This document shows positions 47,750 to 58,650 of a stretch of 64,000 nucleotides of DNA, piece by piece; the first letter of the stretch is position 1, and the number at the start of each line of letters is the position of its first letter. Below the pieces are notes generated by a model. That model was not told where the DNA came from. It worked only from the letters and a program-made list of their open reading frames with translations, and made no database searches. Made by a program: the position numbers and the translations under genes. The stretch is from Myxococcus hansupus (GTDB lineage Bacteria; Myxococcota; Myxococcia; Myxococcales; Myxococcaceae): assembly GCF_000280925.3 (NCBI RefSeq), contig NZ_CP012109.1, forward strand, positions 3,492,501-3,556,500, written 5' to 3'.

Positions 47750-47765
47750 TGGCATCCGGGGCGCT
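47750..47765 (+). promoter_or_regulatory. Weak sigma-54-type promoter candidate for prkA
   Basis: TGGCAT at 47750-47755 and GC at 47763-47764 have the exact GG-to-GC spacing of -24/-12 promoters, but the -12 box lacks the usual TT. PrkA/YeaG genes elsewhere can be under nitrogen/sigma-54 control, which makes it worth noting. Confidence 0.25.
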
Positions 47766-47827
47766 GGACATTGGTGGCGTGGACGGAAAACTTGCTGGTG
47801 GGGAAGCCTGACCACAGGAGAGTCAAC

Positions 47828-50068
47828 TTGGACGCGAAGGGTTATCTGCAGGAGGTGGGCGCGCAGGTGAACGCCGACTTCGTCAAGAACCGGTCGATTC
47901 TGTCCTTCGAGGAATACCTCTCCCTCTTCTTCAACGACCCGATGGGCCAGGCGCGCAACGCCGCCCAGTACCTCCGGGACGTGATGGACCACTTCGGCTC
48001 CATCACCGTGCCACACCCCACGGGCACCATCCGGCGCTTCAAGGTCTTCGACGCGCCGGGCGGGGACCGGGACGACCGGGTGGCGGGCCAGGAAGAGGTC
48101 CAGAACGCCATCTACCGGTTGCTCGGCAACTTCGTCCGGGCCGGGCGCATCAACAAGCTCATCTTGCTGCACGGCCCCAATGGCAGCGCCAAGTCCACGC
48201 TCGTCAATGCCTTGAAGGAGGGCATGGAGGCGTACTCGCGGCAGCCGCAGGGCGCGCTGTACCGCATCGCCTGGGTCTTCCCGTCGGAGAAGCTCATCAA
48301 GGGCTCCATCGGCTTCGGGGAGCGGGAGATCCCCGGCGGCGAGCTGGCCACCTTCGCGCACCTGGACGCGGAATCCATTGACCTGCGCATGCCCTGCGAG
48401 CTGAGGGACCATCCGCTCTTCGCCGTGCCGCCGGGCGAGCGGCGCAAGCTGCTGGAGGGCGCCCTCAAGAAGAAGGGCCTGGGCGACGGCGAGACAGGGG
48501 ACTTCATCCTGTCCGACTACGTGCGGGACGGCGAGCTGTGCTCCAAGTGCCGCCGCATCTACACCGCGCTGCTCAACGCCTACGGCGGGGACTGGCTGAA
48601 GGTGATGCGCCACGTCCAGGTGGAGCGCTTCTACGTGTCGCGCCGCTACCAGGTGGGCACGGTGACGGTGGAGCCGCAGATGAGCGTGGACGCGGTGGTC
48701 CAGCAGCTCACCGCGGACCGCACCCAGCTCAACGTGCCCGCGCCGCTGCACAGCACCGTCCTGTTCGAGCCGCACGGTCCCCTGGTTCATGCCAACCGGG
48801 GCCTCATCGAGTACGCGGACCTGCTCAAGCGCCCGTTGGAGGCCTTCAAGTACCTGCTGGGCTTCAGCGAGACGGGGCAGGTGCCGCTGGAGCCGTTCGT
48901 GCTCCAACTGGACGAGGTGCTCATCGCCTCCGCGAACGAGAAGCACCTCAACGCGTTCAAGGAGCTGCCGGACTTCGCGTCCTTCAAGGGCCGCATCGAG
49001 CTGGTGCGCGTGCCCTACCTGCGCCGCTACGGGACCGAGCAGGAGATCTACGACGCGCAAATCACGTCCACCACCGTGGGCAAACACGTGGCCCCGCACG
49101 CCACGGAGCTGGCGGCGATGTGGGCGGTGCTCACCCGGCTGAAGAAGCCCATTCCGGACCGCTACCCCCTCGACGTGAAGGACCTCATCGACCAGGTGAC
49201 GCCGGTGGAGAAGCTGCACCTCTACGAGGAGGGCGCGCCCCCGGACCGGCTGAGCCTGGCCAACACGAAGGAGCTGCGGAAGCTGCGCGAGGACCTCTTC
49301 ACCGAGTCCGACGCGTATCCCAACTTCGAGGGCCGCTCGGGCGCCAGCGCGCGGGAAATCAAGACAGCGCTCTTCAACGCCGCGCAGAACCCCGACTACA
49401 AGTGCCTCAACGGCCTGGCGGTGCTGGAGGAGCTGTCCGCCATCTGCAAGGACAAGAGCGTCTACGAGTTCCTCCTGCAGGAGGTGCTGGACGGCTACCA
49501 CGACCACGAGAACTTCGTCCGGCTGGTGGAGGCCGAGTACCTGGACCGCGTGGACTCCGAGGTCCGTGAGTCCATGGGGCTGGTGTCGGAAGGGCAGTAC
49601 CGCGAGCTGGTGGAGCGCTACATCCAGACCATCAGCCACTGGGTGCGCGGCGAGAAGATGCGCAACCGCGTCACCGGGGTGAACGAGGTTCCGGACGAGC
49701 AGCGCATGGCGGAGGTGGAAGCCATCATCATGCCGCGCGGCGAGGACGCCTCGGACTTCCGCCGCGGGCTCATTGCCTCCATCGGCGCGCACCGGCTGGA
49801 CAACCCGGACGCGGACATGGATTACGGCCGCATCTTCCCGGACATGTTCAAGCGCCTGCGCGACCACTACTTCGAGGAGCGCAAGCGGGTGCTGCGCAAG
49901 AACAAGGAGAACGTCCTCAAGTACCTGTCCGAGGACCGCAACCAGCTCTCCTCGCGCGAGCAGACGCAGGTGCAGAGCACGCTGAAGGCGATGGCGGAGC
50001 GCTACGGCTACTGCGAGGCGTGCGCGAAGGACGCCATCCTCTTCTTGATGAAGAAGCGCTACGCGTGA
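47828..50068 (+). CDS. prkA: PrkA-family AAA+ serine protein kinase
   Basis: A 746-residue PrkA/YeaG-type protein with an AAA+ N-terminal domain (Walker A HGPNGSAKST near residue 117) and C-terminal kinase-like PrkA domain. A CSKC pair lies at about 238-241 and CEAC near the end. The start is a TTG at 47828, supported by AGGAG seven bases upstream. No ATG gives the family N-terminus. In Bacillus and enterobacteria PrkA/YeaG links nutrient stress, sporulation or nitrogen starvation to protein phosphorylation. YeaH/YhbH and SpoVR partners are not adjacent here. It is divergent from the Hsp70 gene across 274 bases. Confidence 0.9.
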   Translation: MDAKGYLQEVGAQVNADFVKNRSILSFEEYLSLFFNDPMGQARNAAQYLRDVMDHFGSITVPHPTGTIRRFKVFDAPGGDRDDRVAGQEEVQNAIYRLLGNFVRAGRINKLILLHGPNGSAKSTLVNALKEGMEAYSRQPQGALYRIAWVFPSEKLIKGSIGFGEREIPGGELATFAHLDAESIDLRMPCELRDHPLFAVPPGERRKLLEGALKKKGLGDGETGDFILSDYVRDGELCSKCRRIYTALLNAYGGDWLKVMRHVQVERFYVSRRYQVGTVTVEPQMSVDAVVQQLTADRTQLNVPAPLHSTVLFEPHGPLVHANRGLIEYADLLKRPLEAFKYLLGFSETGQVPLEPFVLQLDEVLIASANEKHLNAFKELPDFASFKGRIELVRVPYLRRYGTEQEIYDAQITSTTVGKHVAPHATELAAMWAVLTRLKKPIPDRYPLDVKDLIDQVTPVEKLHLYEEGAPPDRLSLANTKELRKLREDLFTESDAYPNFEGRSGASAREIKTALFNAAQNPDYKCLNGLAVLEELSAICKDKSVYEFLLQEVLDGYHDHENFVRLVEAEYLDRVDSEVRESMGLVSEGQYRELVERYIQTISHWVRGEKMRNRVTGVNEVPDEQRMAEVEAIIMPRGEDASDFRRGLIASIGAHRLDNPDADMDYGRIFPDMFKRLRDHYFEERKRVLRKNKENVLKYLSEDRNQLSSREQTQVQSTLKAMAERYGYCEACAKDAILFLMKKRYA

Positions 50069-50190
50069 CCGGGCAGGCGTCCGGGCCCCGCTTGGACGCC
50101 TGCTTTCAAAGCCGGAAAGGGCTCGGGATGATGGGAGCTGCCAGGGAGTTGTACTGGCTGCAGCCGTCTTCCCCCCGAACCGGAGAGTCG

Positions 50191-51069
50191 ATGACCCGCT
50201 TCCTCCTGGGCGCCCCCGCCCTGTTCGCCCTCGTGGCGTGCGCCGGCGCGCCTTCCCAGCCGGCCGCCACCACCTCAGCGCCCCAGGTGGCTCCTTTCGT
50301 CGAACGTGTCATCGCGGTGAACGACGCGCCTCGCATGACGCGCAAGGAGCAGGTGCGGCGCATCCTTCCGCACAACGTGCGGCTGCAGCTTGCCTCGCAG
50401 GGCAGGGTGCGGAGCACGGCCTCGGGCGTCGTGGTGGGCGCCGAGCGCGGCGCCGACGGGACGGCGGTGGCCTGGGTGGTGACCAACGCGCACGCGGTGG
50501 CGATGGACGGCATGGAAGCCCCCCAACTGCGCGTGCTGGTGGACCGGCGCGCGGAGTCGCTCGAGCACACGGGCGAGGTGGTGGCCATGGGCCAGGTGCC
50601 CGAGCTGGACCTCGCGCTGGTGCGCGTGCGGGGGTTGGAGCTGCCCGCCGTGGAGCTGGCGGACGACGCGGAGCTGGAGCTGGGCGAGGACGTGGTGGTG
50701 GCCGCCTCGCCCTTCGGCCGCGCGCTGTCGCTGTCGGGCGGCATGCTGTCGCAGGTGGAATGGGACAAGGCGTCCCAGCAGCCGAAGATGGTGAAGACGG
50801 ACGCGCCCATTGGCTACGGCGCGTCGGGCGGCGGCATCTTCAGCCTGACGACGGGACGGCTCCTGGCCATCGTCGAGGGCTACCGCACCGCGAAGGTGGA
50901 CTTCGAGGTGCAGCAGGAGAACTACAGCTTCGACGTGCCCATGCCCGGAGAGACGTTCGCCGCACCCAGCGCGAAGGTGCGCCAGTTCCTCCAGGACAAG
51001 GGCTTTGGCCGGCTGCTGGTCCGCAGGCCCTCGACGGAGGGTGGCGTCGCCCAGGCGGCGGGCCGGTAG
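50191..51069 (+). CDS. Trypsin-like serine protease, predicted lipoprotein
   Basis: A 292-residue S1/DegP-like protease with signal peptide and lipobox LVAC (Cys17). The triad is readable: His in TNAHAVAMD, Asp in PELDLALVRV and Ser in GYGASGGGIF. No PDZ domain follows, so it is shorter than HtrA. It presumably acts in the periplasm as a quality-control or processing protease. The start at 50191 directly precedes the signal sequence. It is followed by the dCMP deaminase gene 67 bases downstream. Confidence 0.85.
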   Translation: MTRFLLGAPALFALVACAGAPSQPAATTSAPQVAPFVERVIAVNDAPRMTRKEQVRRILPHNVRLQLASQGRVRSTASGVVVGAERGADGTAVAWVVTNAHAVAMDGMEAPQLRVLVDRRAESLEHTGEVVAMGQVPELDLALVRVRGLELPAVELADDAELELGEDVVVAASPFGRALSLSGGMLSQVEWDKASQQPKMVKTDAPIGYGASGGGIFSLTTGRLLAIVEGYRTAKVDFEVQQENYSFDVPMPGETFAAPSAKVRQFLQDKGFGRLLVRRPSTEGGVAQAAGR

Positions 51070-51136
51070 GCCACGGGCCGGTTTCTCGACAGGGCGCGAG
51101 CGCGCGGTACATCCGGCGGCAATCAGGAGGCGTGGG

Positions 51137-51589
51137 ATGGCCGGACGTGTTTCGTGGGATCAGTACTTCATGGACATCGCGGAGCAGGTGGCCACGCGCG
51201 CCACGTGTGATCGCAAACACGTGGGCGCCGTCATCGTGCGGGGACGGACCATCCTGTCCACCGGCTACAACGGCGCCATCCGAGGGCTGCCGCACTGCGA
51301 TGACGTGGGCCACATGATGGAGAACGGCCACTGCGTGGCCACCGTCCACGCGGAGGCCAACGCCATCATCCAGGCGGCCACCAACGGCGTCAGCATCGAC
51401 GGGGCCACCATCTACACCACCGCCAGCCCCTGCTGGCCGTGCTTCAAGCTCATCGCCAACGCGGGGCTGGTCCGCATCGTGTTCGGCGAGTTCTACCGGG
51501 ACCCGCGCATCTTCGAATACGCCGCGCGGCTCAAGCTGGACCTGGTGGGGCTGGGCGAGGGCGCACGCCCTCCCGCCTCGGGTGCCTGA
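51137..51589 (+). CDS. dCMP deaminase (ComEB/Dcd-type cytidine deaminase family)
   Basis: A 150-residue zinc-dependent deaminase. Motifs are HAEANAI (His ligand and catalytic Glu) and PCWPC (PCxxC ligands). An additional His/Cys pair, GLPHCDDVGH, is typical of dCMP deaminases. It converts dCMP to dUMP for thymidylate synthesis. AGGAGG lies seven bases before the ATG at 51137. Length is normal. It is likely a housekeeping enzyme. Confidence 0.9.
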   Translation: MAGRVSWDQYFMDIAEQVATRATCDRKHVGAVIVRGRTILSTGYNGAIRGLPHCDDVGHMMENGHCVATVHAEANAIIQAATNGVSIDGATIYTTASPCWPCFKLIANAGLVRIVFGEFYRDPRIFEYAARLKLDLVGLGEGARPPASGA

Positions 51590-51703
51590 ACACCCTGCAC
51601 CTCGGGGCAGGGCGCCTGCGTCCTGTCTGATCGCACCCGCTTCCCAATCGTTGCCTTAAAAACACTCGCGCGCGGGCGTAAGTCCGCGCCGTGCATGGGG
51701 AAT

Positions 51704-51719
51704 TTGCCGCTTCCGGCAA
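51704..51719. promoter_or_regulatory. Perfect inverted repeat upstream of the histidine kinase-like gene
   Basis: TTGCCG and CGGCAA are separated by CTTC. The repeat lies just upstream of a -35-like TTGACG with TAACTC 17 bases further (about 51735-51763). It could be an operator or a small hairpin. Confidence 0.35.
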
Positions 51720-51822
51720 GAATTACCGACCCAGGGTTGACGATGTTGGAACGGCTCCCTAACTCTTGGCTCCGGTAGGGCGGCGGCGGGGGTGGATCAG
51801 GGAAAATCCCGAGGAGTTCCAG

Positions 51823-52503
51823 TTGGTTACCTCGACAGCAATGTCAAATAGTGCATCCTCCATGGAGGATGCGCCGAAGCCCGTCGTGGGCGCGGCGCGG
51901 TACCTGGCCGTCCCCACGCTGATGGACAGCCTGCTGCATGACGTCCGCAATCCGCTCAACGCCTTGGCCATCCATCTGGAGGTCTTGTCGGAGAAGCTGA
52001 AGGCGGAGACGGGGCAGGTGCCTCCGTCGCAGGAGAAGAACCTCAAGGCCATGCGCGATCAGATCCAGCGCGTGGACGGCATCCTGAAGCTGTTCAGCGA
52101 CTTCGTCGTCTTCCGCGGCGGCAGCGCGGGCGCGGCGGACCTGTCGGAGACCACCACGCGCGCCCTGGGCGTGCTGGGGCACGAGGGCCGCAAGCGCCGC
52201 GTGCAGGTCCAGTCCGCGGTGGAGGCGGGCGTCCAGGTCCAGATGGAGGACACGACGGAGCTGGGCTTCTTCCTGGTCCAGGCGCTGCTGCGTGCCTTCC
52301 GCCGCGCGGAGAATGGCGGCTCGGTGCGCGTCACGGTGCGCGGCGAGGCCACGAGCGCGGTGCTGGAGGTCGAGGATTCGGCCGGCCCCGGCAACGAGCC
52401 CCTGCCCGAGGCCGTGGAGGCCCTGCGGCTGCGCTGTTCGCAGCTCGGCGTGGACCTGTTCCTCCGAGCGGGCACGTGCCGTCTGAGTTTCAACCGCGCC
52501 TGA
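51823..52503 (+). CDS. Degenerate soluble histidine kinase-like protein
   Basis: A 226-residue protein with an H-box-like segment LLHDVRNPLNALAIHLEVL (invariant His present) and a reduced HATPase-like C-terminus (AVLEVEDSAGPGNEPLP). The N-box and both glycine-rich G boxes are poor or absent. It could be a histidine phosphotransfer or scaffold protein rather than a working kinase. The TTG at 51823 has AGGAG six bases upstream, and the ATG at 51841 is an alternative without a ribosome site. The NtrC-type gene follows 79 bases later, so they are probable partners. Confidence 0.7.
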   Translation: MVTSTAMSNSASSMEDAPKPVVGAARYLAVPTLMDSLLHDVRNPLNALAIHLEVLSEKLKAETGQVPPSQEKNLKAMRDQIQRVDGILKLFSDFVVFRGGSAGAADLSETTTRALGVLGHEGRKRRVQVQSAVEAGVQVQMEDTTELGFFLVQALLRAFRRAENGGSVRVTVRGEATSAVLEVEDSAGPGNEPLPEAVEALRLRCSQLGVDLFLRAGTCRLSFNRA

Positions 52504-52582
52504 GCGCAGCATCCCGCCAGGCCGTTTCCTGATTTCGAGTTCCGACAACTTCGCGTCACGACGCAGTACGGGAGGTCTTCAC

Positions 52583-54040
<1,458 letters not shown>

Positions 54041-54056
54041 CCTCACAGGTAGGAAT

Positions 54057-54095
54057 CCCCTCCGGATTCCGAGGCCTTGGCCAGGCTCGGAGGGG
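54057..54095 (+). terminator. Hairpin downstream of the NtrC-type gene
   Basis: CCCCTCCG (54057-54064) pairs perfectly with CGGAGGGG (54088-54095). An alternative inner pairing CCGAG/CTCGG competes with it. No T-run follows. It is a probable terminator. The 210 bases after it, to the next gene, hold a weak TTGACT-type promoter-like stretch near 54141 and nothing else I can name. Confidence 0.5.
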
Positions 54096-54308
54096 ACGCC
54101 CGTCCAGGCGGCGACCCCGCCGCGAAACCCCCGTCAATTCTTGACTTTTGACCTCTGGACGGGGGATTCTTGGGGTGTCTCCCACCCACAGGGAGTGCCC
54201 GGGCGTACATGTCCACGCCTCGGGCAACTCCGGCGCCGTTGCATCAACTCGGCCGTGCAGGAGTGTGCATCGGGTGCCGCGGGGGGGCACAAGGAAGGCC
54301 ACAACGCA

Positions 54309-56273
54309 ATGAGCGACGCGCGAGTACTTCACTTCTTCGGCGGCAAGGGCGGGGTAGGTAAGACGACGCTCGCGGCAGCATATGCCTTGAGGCTGTCGGA
54401 AGACGCGCCCAAGGAGCGCGTGCTGCTCGTGTCGTTGGATCCGGTCCGCTCCCTGTCGGACCTGGTGAAGAAGAAGCTCGCGGCCAAGCCCACCAAGCTC
54501 GTCCCCGGCAAGGGTGATGGCGGTGTCTACGGCCTGGAAGTGGAGTCGGCGGCGCTGATGAAGCCCTTCCTGGCGTCCTACCTGCCAGCGCTGGCGAAGG
54601 CGGCGGCCAAGGGCACGCACGTCACGGAAGAAGACCTGGGCAAGCTGTATCAGCAGGCGGTGCCGGGGCTGGAGGAACTGGTGGCGCTCTTCCACGTGGT
54701 GGATCTGCTGGAGGATGACTCTTTCGATCGCATCGTCGTCGACGCGGCGCCCACCAGCCACACGCTGCGCCTGTTCGACCTGCCGGTGAGCCTGCGCAAG
54801 TTCCTGGGCCTGGTGAAGGCGGGCGGTGACAAGACGGAAGCGCCGGTGAAGAAGGGCAAGAAGGCCGCGGAGCCCGCGGCGCCCGGCGTGCTGGAGCAGG
54901 TGGGGCAGAAGGCGGAGAAGCTGCTGGCGCTGCTGAAGGACGCCACGCGCACGGCCTTCCACCTGGTGGCGCTGGCGGAGCCGGTGCCGGAGGCGCAGAC
55001 GCGCATGCTCTTCACCCAGCTTCGCGAGCGCGGGCTGCCGGTGACGGAGATCGTCGTCAACCAGATCGAGGACAAGCTCGGCTGTCCCGCCTGTCAGGGC
55101 CGGCGCGGCCTGCAGGCGCCCCACGTCCGCAAGTTCCAGGCGCTGGACAAGACGGTGCCGGTGAACCTGCTGGGCCGGCGCGAGGTGGCCCCGCGCGGGC
55201 TGGACGGCCTGGCGCTGTTCGCCAAGGCGTGGGCCGGTGGCAAGGAGACGAAGGCGCTGGAGTTCGCCGCGGCCGAGGGGCCTCCGGCGCTGGTGCGCGC
55301 GCCGTCCATGCCGCCCATCGCCGCGCCGCCGCTGCCGCCCACGCGGCTGATCTTCTTCGTGGGGCAGGGGGGCGTGGGCAAGAGCTCGTGCGCCGCCGCC
55401 GCCGCGGTGACGCTGACGGAGAAGGAGGGGCCGGTGCTCCTCATCTCCACGGATCCGTCGCACTCGCTGTCGGACGTGCTGCAGAGCCGCCTGACGGACA
55501 CCGAGACGCAGGTGAAGGGCACCAAGGGCCTGTACGCTCGCGAGCTGGACATCGCCGGCTGGTTCAACGCCCTGCGCAAGCGGCTGAAGGAGAAGGCGGA
55601 GAAGGCCTTCGAGGGCGCGCCGCGCTCGGGCAACGACGTGCCGTCGGACCTGCTCTACCTGCGCAACCTGCTGGAGTGCGCGCCGCCGGGCATCGACGAG
55701 CTGGCCGCGCTGTCCTGCCTCACGGACGCGCTGGTGCAGGAGCGCTTCAAGCGCATCGTGGTGGATTCGTCGCCGGTGGTGATGTCCGTCCGCGTGGTGG
55801 AGCTGGCGGAGACGGCCAAGGCGTGGCTGGGCGCGCTGCACACGGTGATCAACAAGCACCGCGCCAAGGGCCTGGGCGAGCTGGCGGATGACCTCGCCGC
55901 GATGATCAAGCACGTGAAGCGCTTCGAGGACGCGCTGGCCACCCCGAGCGAGGCGCGCTTCGTCGTCGTCACGCGCGGCGAGGACCTGGCGGCGGCCCGC
56001 ACGGAGCGGCTGGTGGAGTACCTCAAGGAGAAGAAGCTCCCGGTGGAGCGGGTGCTCGTCAACCGCGTGGGCCCCAAGTCCACCTGCGAGAAGTGCGAGA
56101 ACCGCCGCAAGCTGGAGCTGAACGCGGCCAAGGCCATTGAGAAGAAGCTGGGCCTGCCCGTCACCATGGCGCCGGCGCTCGGCCGTCACCCGGCCGGTCT
56201 GCGCGAGCTGAAGGCCTTCCGCACCGCGTGGTACGCGCTGTCGCCGCCCGCCGCGAAAATCAAGGCAGCCTGA
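54309..56273 (+). CDS. Tandem ArsA/Get3-like anion-transporting ATPase
   Basis: A 654-residue protein of two SIMIBI ATPase halves. Half one (from residue 8) has the deviant Walker A GGKGGVGKTT. Half two (near 350) reads GQGGVGKSS, so the intermonomer signature lysine is replaced by Gln. Each half has a CxxC motif (CPAC, CEKC) as in Get3-type proteins that dimerise through zinc. Arsenite-binding cysteine triads of true ArsA are not evident and no ars genes are nearby. A tail-anchored-protein or motility-linked targeting role is therefore more likely than arsenic export. Start ATG 54309. Confidence 0.85.
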   Translation: MSDARVLHFFGGKGGVGKTTLAAAYALRLSEDAPKERVLLVSLDPVRSLSDLVKKKLAAKPTKLVPGKGDGGVYGLEVESAALMKPFLASYLPALAKAAAKGTHVTEEDLGKLYQQAVPGLEELVALFHVVDLLEDDSFDRIVVDAAPTSHTLRLFDLPVSLRKFLGLVKAGGDKTEAPVKKGKKAAEPAAPGVLEQVGQKAEKLLALLKDATRTAFHLVALAEPVPEAQTRMLFTQLRERGLPVTEIVVNQIEDKLGCPACQGRRGLQAPHVRKFQALDKTVPVNLLGRREVAPRGLDGLALFAKAWAGGKETKALEFAAAEGPPALVRAPSMPPIAAPPLPPTRLIFFVGQGGVGKSSCAAAAAVTLTEKEGPVLLISTDPSHSLSDVLQSRLTDTETQVKGTKGLYARELDIAGWFNALRKRLKEKAEKAFEGAPRSGNDVPSDLLYLRNLLECAPPGIDELAALSCLTDALVQERFKRIVVDSSPVVMSVRVVELAETAKAWLGALHTVINKHRAKGLGELADDLAAMIKHVKRFEDALATPSEARFVVVTRGEDLAAARTERLVEYLKEKKLPVERVLVNRVGPKSTCEKCENRRKLELNAAKAIEKKLGLPVTMAPALGRHPAGLRELKAFRTAWYALSPPAAKIKAA

Positions 56274-56341
56274 GGTTCCTGGAAGTCCCTGGAGATAGAG
56301 TGGTGAGCGCCCTTGCTCACCCGCTGTCTCCCGGGAGTTCC

Positions 56342-56620
56342 ATGTCCTCGATGCGCATCCGTTCCCTGGTTCTGGCTTCGCTGCCCGCGCTGTTCCTGAT
56401 GGCCTGTGGTGGCGAGCCCGTCGCCGAGTCGCCCGCCCCGGAGGCCGAGGGCGCCGTGACGGCGTCCATCGAGCCGCCCGTGTCCTGTTACGACCAGTGC
56501 TACCAGTTCCTGGCGGTGTGCCCGCAGCAGTGCCAGGCGTCGTACTCCGTCTGCTACGACCTCACGCTCGAATGCTACGACTCGTGCGGCCGGGGCGTGG
56601 GGCCGTGGCTGCCGTGCTGA
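56342..56620 (+). CDS. Small cysteine-rich lipoprotein
   Basis: A 92-residue protein with GGGAG upstream of the ATG, a signal peptide and lipobox LMAC (Cys22). A Glu/Ala/Pro spacer leads to a C-terminal domain with ten cysteines, in repeats such as CYDQCYQFLAVC, CQASYSVCYD and ECYDSCGRG, ending in Cys. Spacing suggests a compact disulfide-bonded surface domain. Family unknown. A hairpin follows. Confidence 0.75.
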   Translation: MSSMRIRSLVLASLPALFLMACGGEPVAESPAPEAEGAVTASIEPPVSCYDQCYQFLAVCPQQCQASYSVCYDLTLECYDSCGRGVGPWLPC

Positions 56621-56633
56621 GCTGACACGGCAC

Positions 56634-56664
56634 CTCCTGCCGGGCCCAAGCCGCCCGGCGGGAG
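56634..56664 (+). terminator. Terminator hairpin after the Cys-rich lipoprotein gene
   Basis: A 12-base stem (CTCCTGCCGGGC with GCCCGGCGGGAG, one G-U) and a seven-base loop lie 13 bases after the stop. No T-run follows, as is common in this GC range. The remaining sequence to 56877 shows no gene. Confidence 0.55.
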
Positions 56665-56877
56665 CCGTCCTGTCCGTTGTCACGAAGAAGTGGGGGCCGC
56701 CGCCGCACCGCCTCCCGCCCAGTTACCGCACCCGAAAATCGTCCCTGCCCACCCGCCCCCGCGAGCACCATGACGACGCGCATCATGGGTGCCAAGCGTA
56801 CCTGTGGGGCCCTATCTGAAAACGAGCGTGGGCCGGGCCGGGACTGATGGCTGGCGGGCATGGCGGCCTTGGCGCGC

Positions 56878-57564
56878 TCAGGCTTCGCATTCCGAAGGTG
56901 CGTCGGTGAACGTCTCCCAGCCTGGAAACGTGAGCGCGCCCGTCTCCGTCAGGGTGCCCTTCGTGGGTGGGCGGCCTTCCAGGCGCAGGTCCACCTGACG
57001 GCCGCTCACCGTGTAGCGGCCTCGCACTTGCCTCTCACGCGGCGTTCCCTCCGCGTCCACCTCCTTGACCCGGAGGGTGGCCCTGCCGCCGGGCTCGAAG
57101 CGAAGCCGTTGCAGGGTGCCGTAGACGCCCACGCCGGGGCCGAACCAGGACACGGCGCGCAAGAGCAAGGGCACGTCCTGTTCACGCGCCGGGTCACGGC
57201 CCAGCAGCTTCTGCCAACCCAGGGTGTCGCGGATGGGCTCGAAGTCGGCGTCCTCCCGGGCCCGCGTCAGGCGCCGGGCGTCCAGCGCCACCGCTCGCGT
57301 GAGGTGTTCAACAATCACGTCCCGGTGGGCGCTGTATTCGCAGACCTTTCCCTGCTTGCGGAGCACGCCCAGGGTGGCCGCCAGGTTGTAGTGGGCCAGC
57401 GCGTAGTCCGGGGACGCCTTGGAGGCCTCCTGGAAGCGCTCCAGGGCCTCTGGGTAGCGTCCCGCCTGGTAGAGCCGGAATCCCTGGGTGTTCAATTGGC
57501 GGGCGCCAGGCGTGCTGGCGGCGCCCGAGAGGGCCAGGAGGAGCAGGGGCAGGGCCGGGTGCAT
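56878..57564 (-). CDS. Secreted TPR-containing protein
   Basis: A 228-residue protein with a signal peptide (ALPLLLLALSGAAS). One to two tetratricopeptide repeats follow (NTQGFRLYQAGRYPEALERFQEASKASPDYALAHYNLA). A C-terminal beta-rich domain has LRFEPGGRATLRVKEVDAEG and GRYTVSGRQVDLRLEG, resembling small lipocalin-like or META-type sheets. No enzymatic site is seen. It is divergent from accA. It probably assists envelope assembly, but that is a guess. Confidence 0.72.
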   Translation of the reverse strand: MHPALPLLLLALSGAASTPGARQLNTQGFRLYQAGRYPEALERFQEASKASPDYALAHYNLAATLGVLRKQGKVCEYSAHRDVIVEHLTRAVALDARRLTRAREDADFEPIRDTLGWQKLLGRDPAREQDVPLLLRAVSWFGPGVGVYGTLQRLRFEPGGRATLRVKEVDAEGTPRERQVRGRYTVSGRQVDLRLEGRPPTKGTLTETGALTFPGWETFTDAPSECEA

Positions 57565-57658
57565 GTGCCTCCAGACGGGCGGGACGCCTGGGAATTCGGT
57601 GGGGTGCGTAACCGCTTGCGCGTTGAAAGCCGCCTTACCCTGGTGCTAGTTCCGCGCC

Positions 57659-58627
57659 ATGGCAACCGGTACCAGCTATGTGCTCGAGTTCGAGCGCCCC
57701 CTCATCGAGCTGGAAAAGAAGATCGACGAGCTCAAGGTTCTCTCCACCAGCGGCACGGTGGACTTCTCGTCGGAGATCTCCAAGCTCGAGAAGAAGGCGA
57801 AGAAGCTCCAGTCGGAGATCTTCAGCGACCTGTCGCGGTGGCAGGTGGTGCAGATGTCCCGGCACCCGAACCGCCCCTACTTCCTGGACTACGTCCACCA
57901 CCTCTTCACCGACTTCGTCGAGCTGTGCGGCGACCGGCACTTCGGCGAGGACCCGTCCATCGTCGGCGGCTTCGCGCGCTTCGACGGCAAGCCGGTGATG
58001 GTGATGGGCCACCAGAAGGGCCGCAACACCAAGGAGAACATGGCGCGCAACTTCGGCATGCCCCGCCCGGAGGGCTACCGCAAGGCCCGCCGTCTCATGG
58101 AGCTGGCCGAGCGCTTCGAGAAGCCCATCCTCACCTTCGTCGACACGCCGGGCGCGTACCCGGGCATCGGCGCGGAGGAGCGCGGGCAGGCCGAGGCCAT
58201 CGCCGTCAACCTGGAGGTCATGAGCCGGCTGCGCGTGCCCATCATCTCCACGGTGGTGGGCGAGGGTGGCTCCGGCGGCGCGCTGGCCATTGGCGTGGGC
58301 AACCGCGTGCTGATGCTCCAGAACAGCGTCTACTCCGTCATCTCGCCGGAGGGCTGCGCCTCCATCCTCTTCCGTGACGCCTCCAAGGCGGACAAGGCCG
58401 CGGACGCGATGCGGCTCACGGCGAAGGACCTGCTGGAGATGAAGATCATCGACGAGGCCATCCCCGAGCCCGCCGGTGGCGCGCACCGCGACGCGGCGAA
58501 GATGGCCGAGGCGCTGGGCAAGACGCTGCGCAAGCACCTGGGGCAGCTCGCCGAGCTGTCACCCGATGAACTGGTGCAGGACCGGTACGCGAAGTTCCGC
58601 GCGCTCGGTGTGTTCTCCGGACGCTGA
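57659..58627 (+). CDS. accA: Acetyl-CoA carboxylase carboxyltransferase subunit alpha
   Basis: A 322-residue AccA. It transfers the carboxyl group from biotin to acetyl-CoA, giving malonyl-CoA for fatty-acid synthesis, in complex with AccD. Family blocks are [52 protein letters not shown] and [17 protein letters not shown]. Length is normal. accD is not in the window. It is followed 23 bases later by hisC, so transcription may continue into hisC and cmk. Confidence 0.95.
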   Translation: MATGTSYVLEFERPLIELEKKIDELKVLSTSGTVDFSSEISKLEKKAKKLQSEIFSDLSRWQVVQMSRHPNRPYFLDYVHHLFTDFVELCGDRHFGEDPSIVGGFARFDGKPVMVMGHQKGRNTKENMARNFGMPRPEGYRKARRLMELAERFEKPILTFVDTPGAYPGIGAEERGQAEAIAVNLEVMSRLRVPIISTVVGEGGSGGALAIGVGNRVLMLQNSVYSVISPEGCASILFRDASKADKAADAMRLTAKDLLEMKIIDEAIPEPAGGAHRDAAKMAEALGKTLRKHLGQLAELSPDELVQDRYAKFRALGVFSGR

Positions 58628-58650
58628 ATTCACGTACAGGGCCCTTCACC

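Noticed and set aside
47672-49867. A 731-residue minus-strand frame opposite prkA
   Set aside because: His/Leu/Arg-rich shadow; PrkA on the plus strand is unambiguous.
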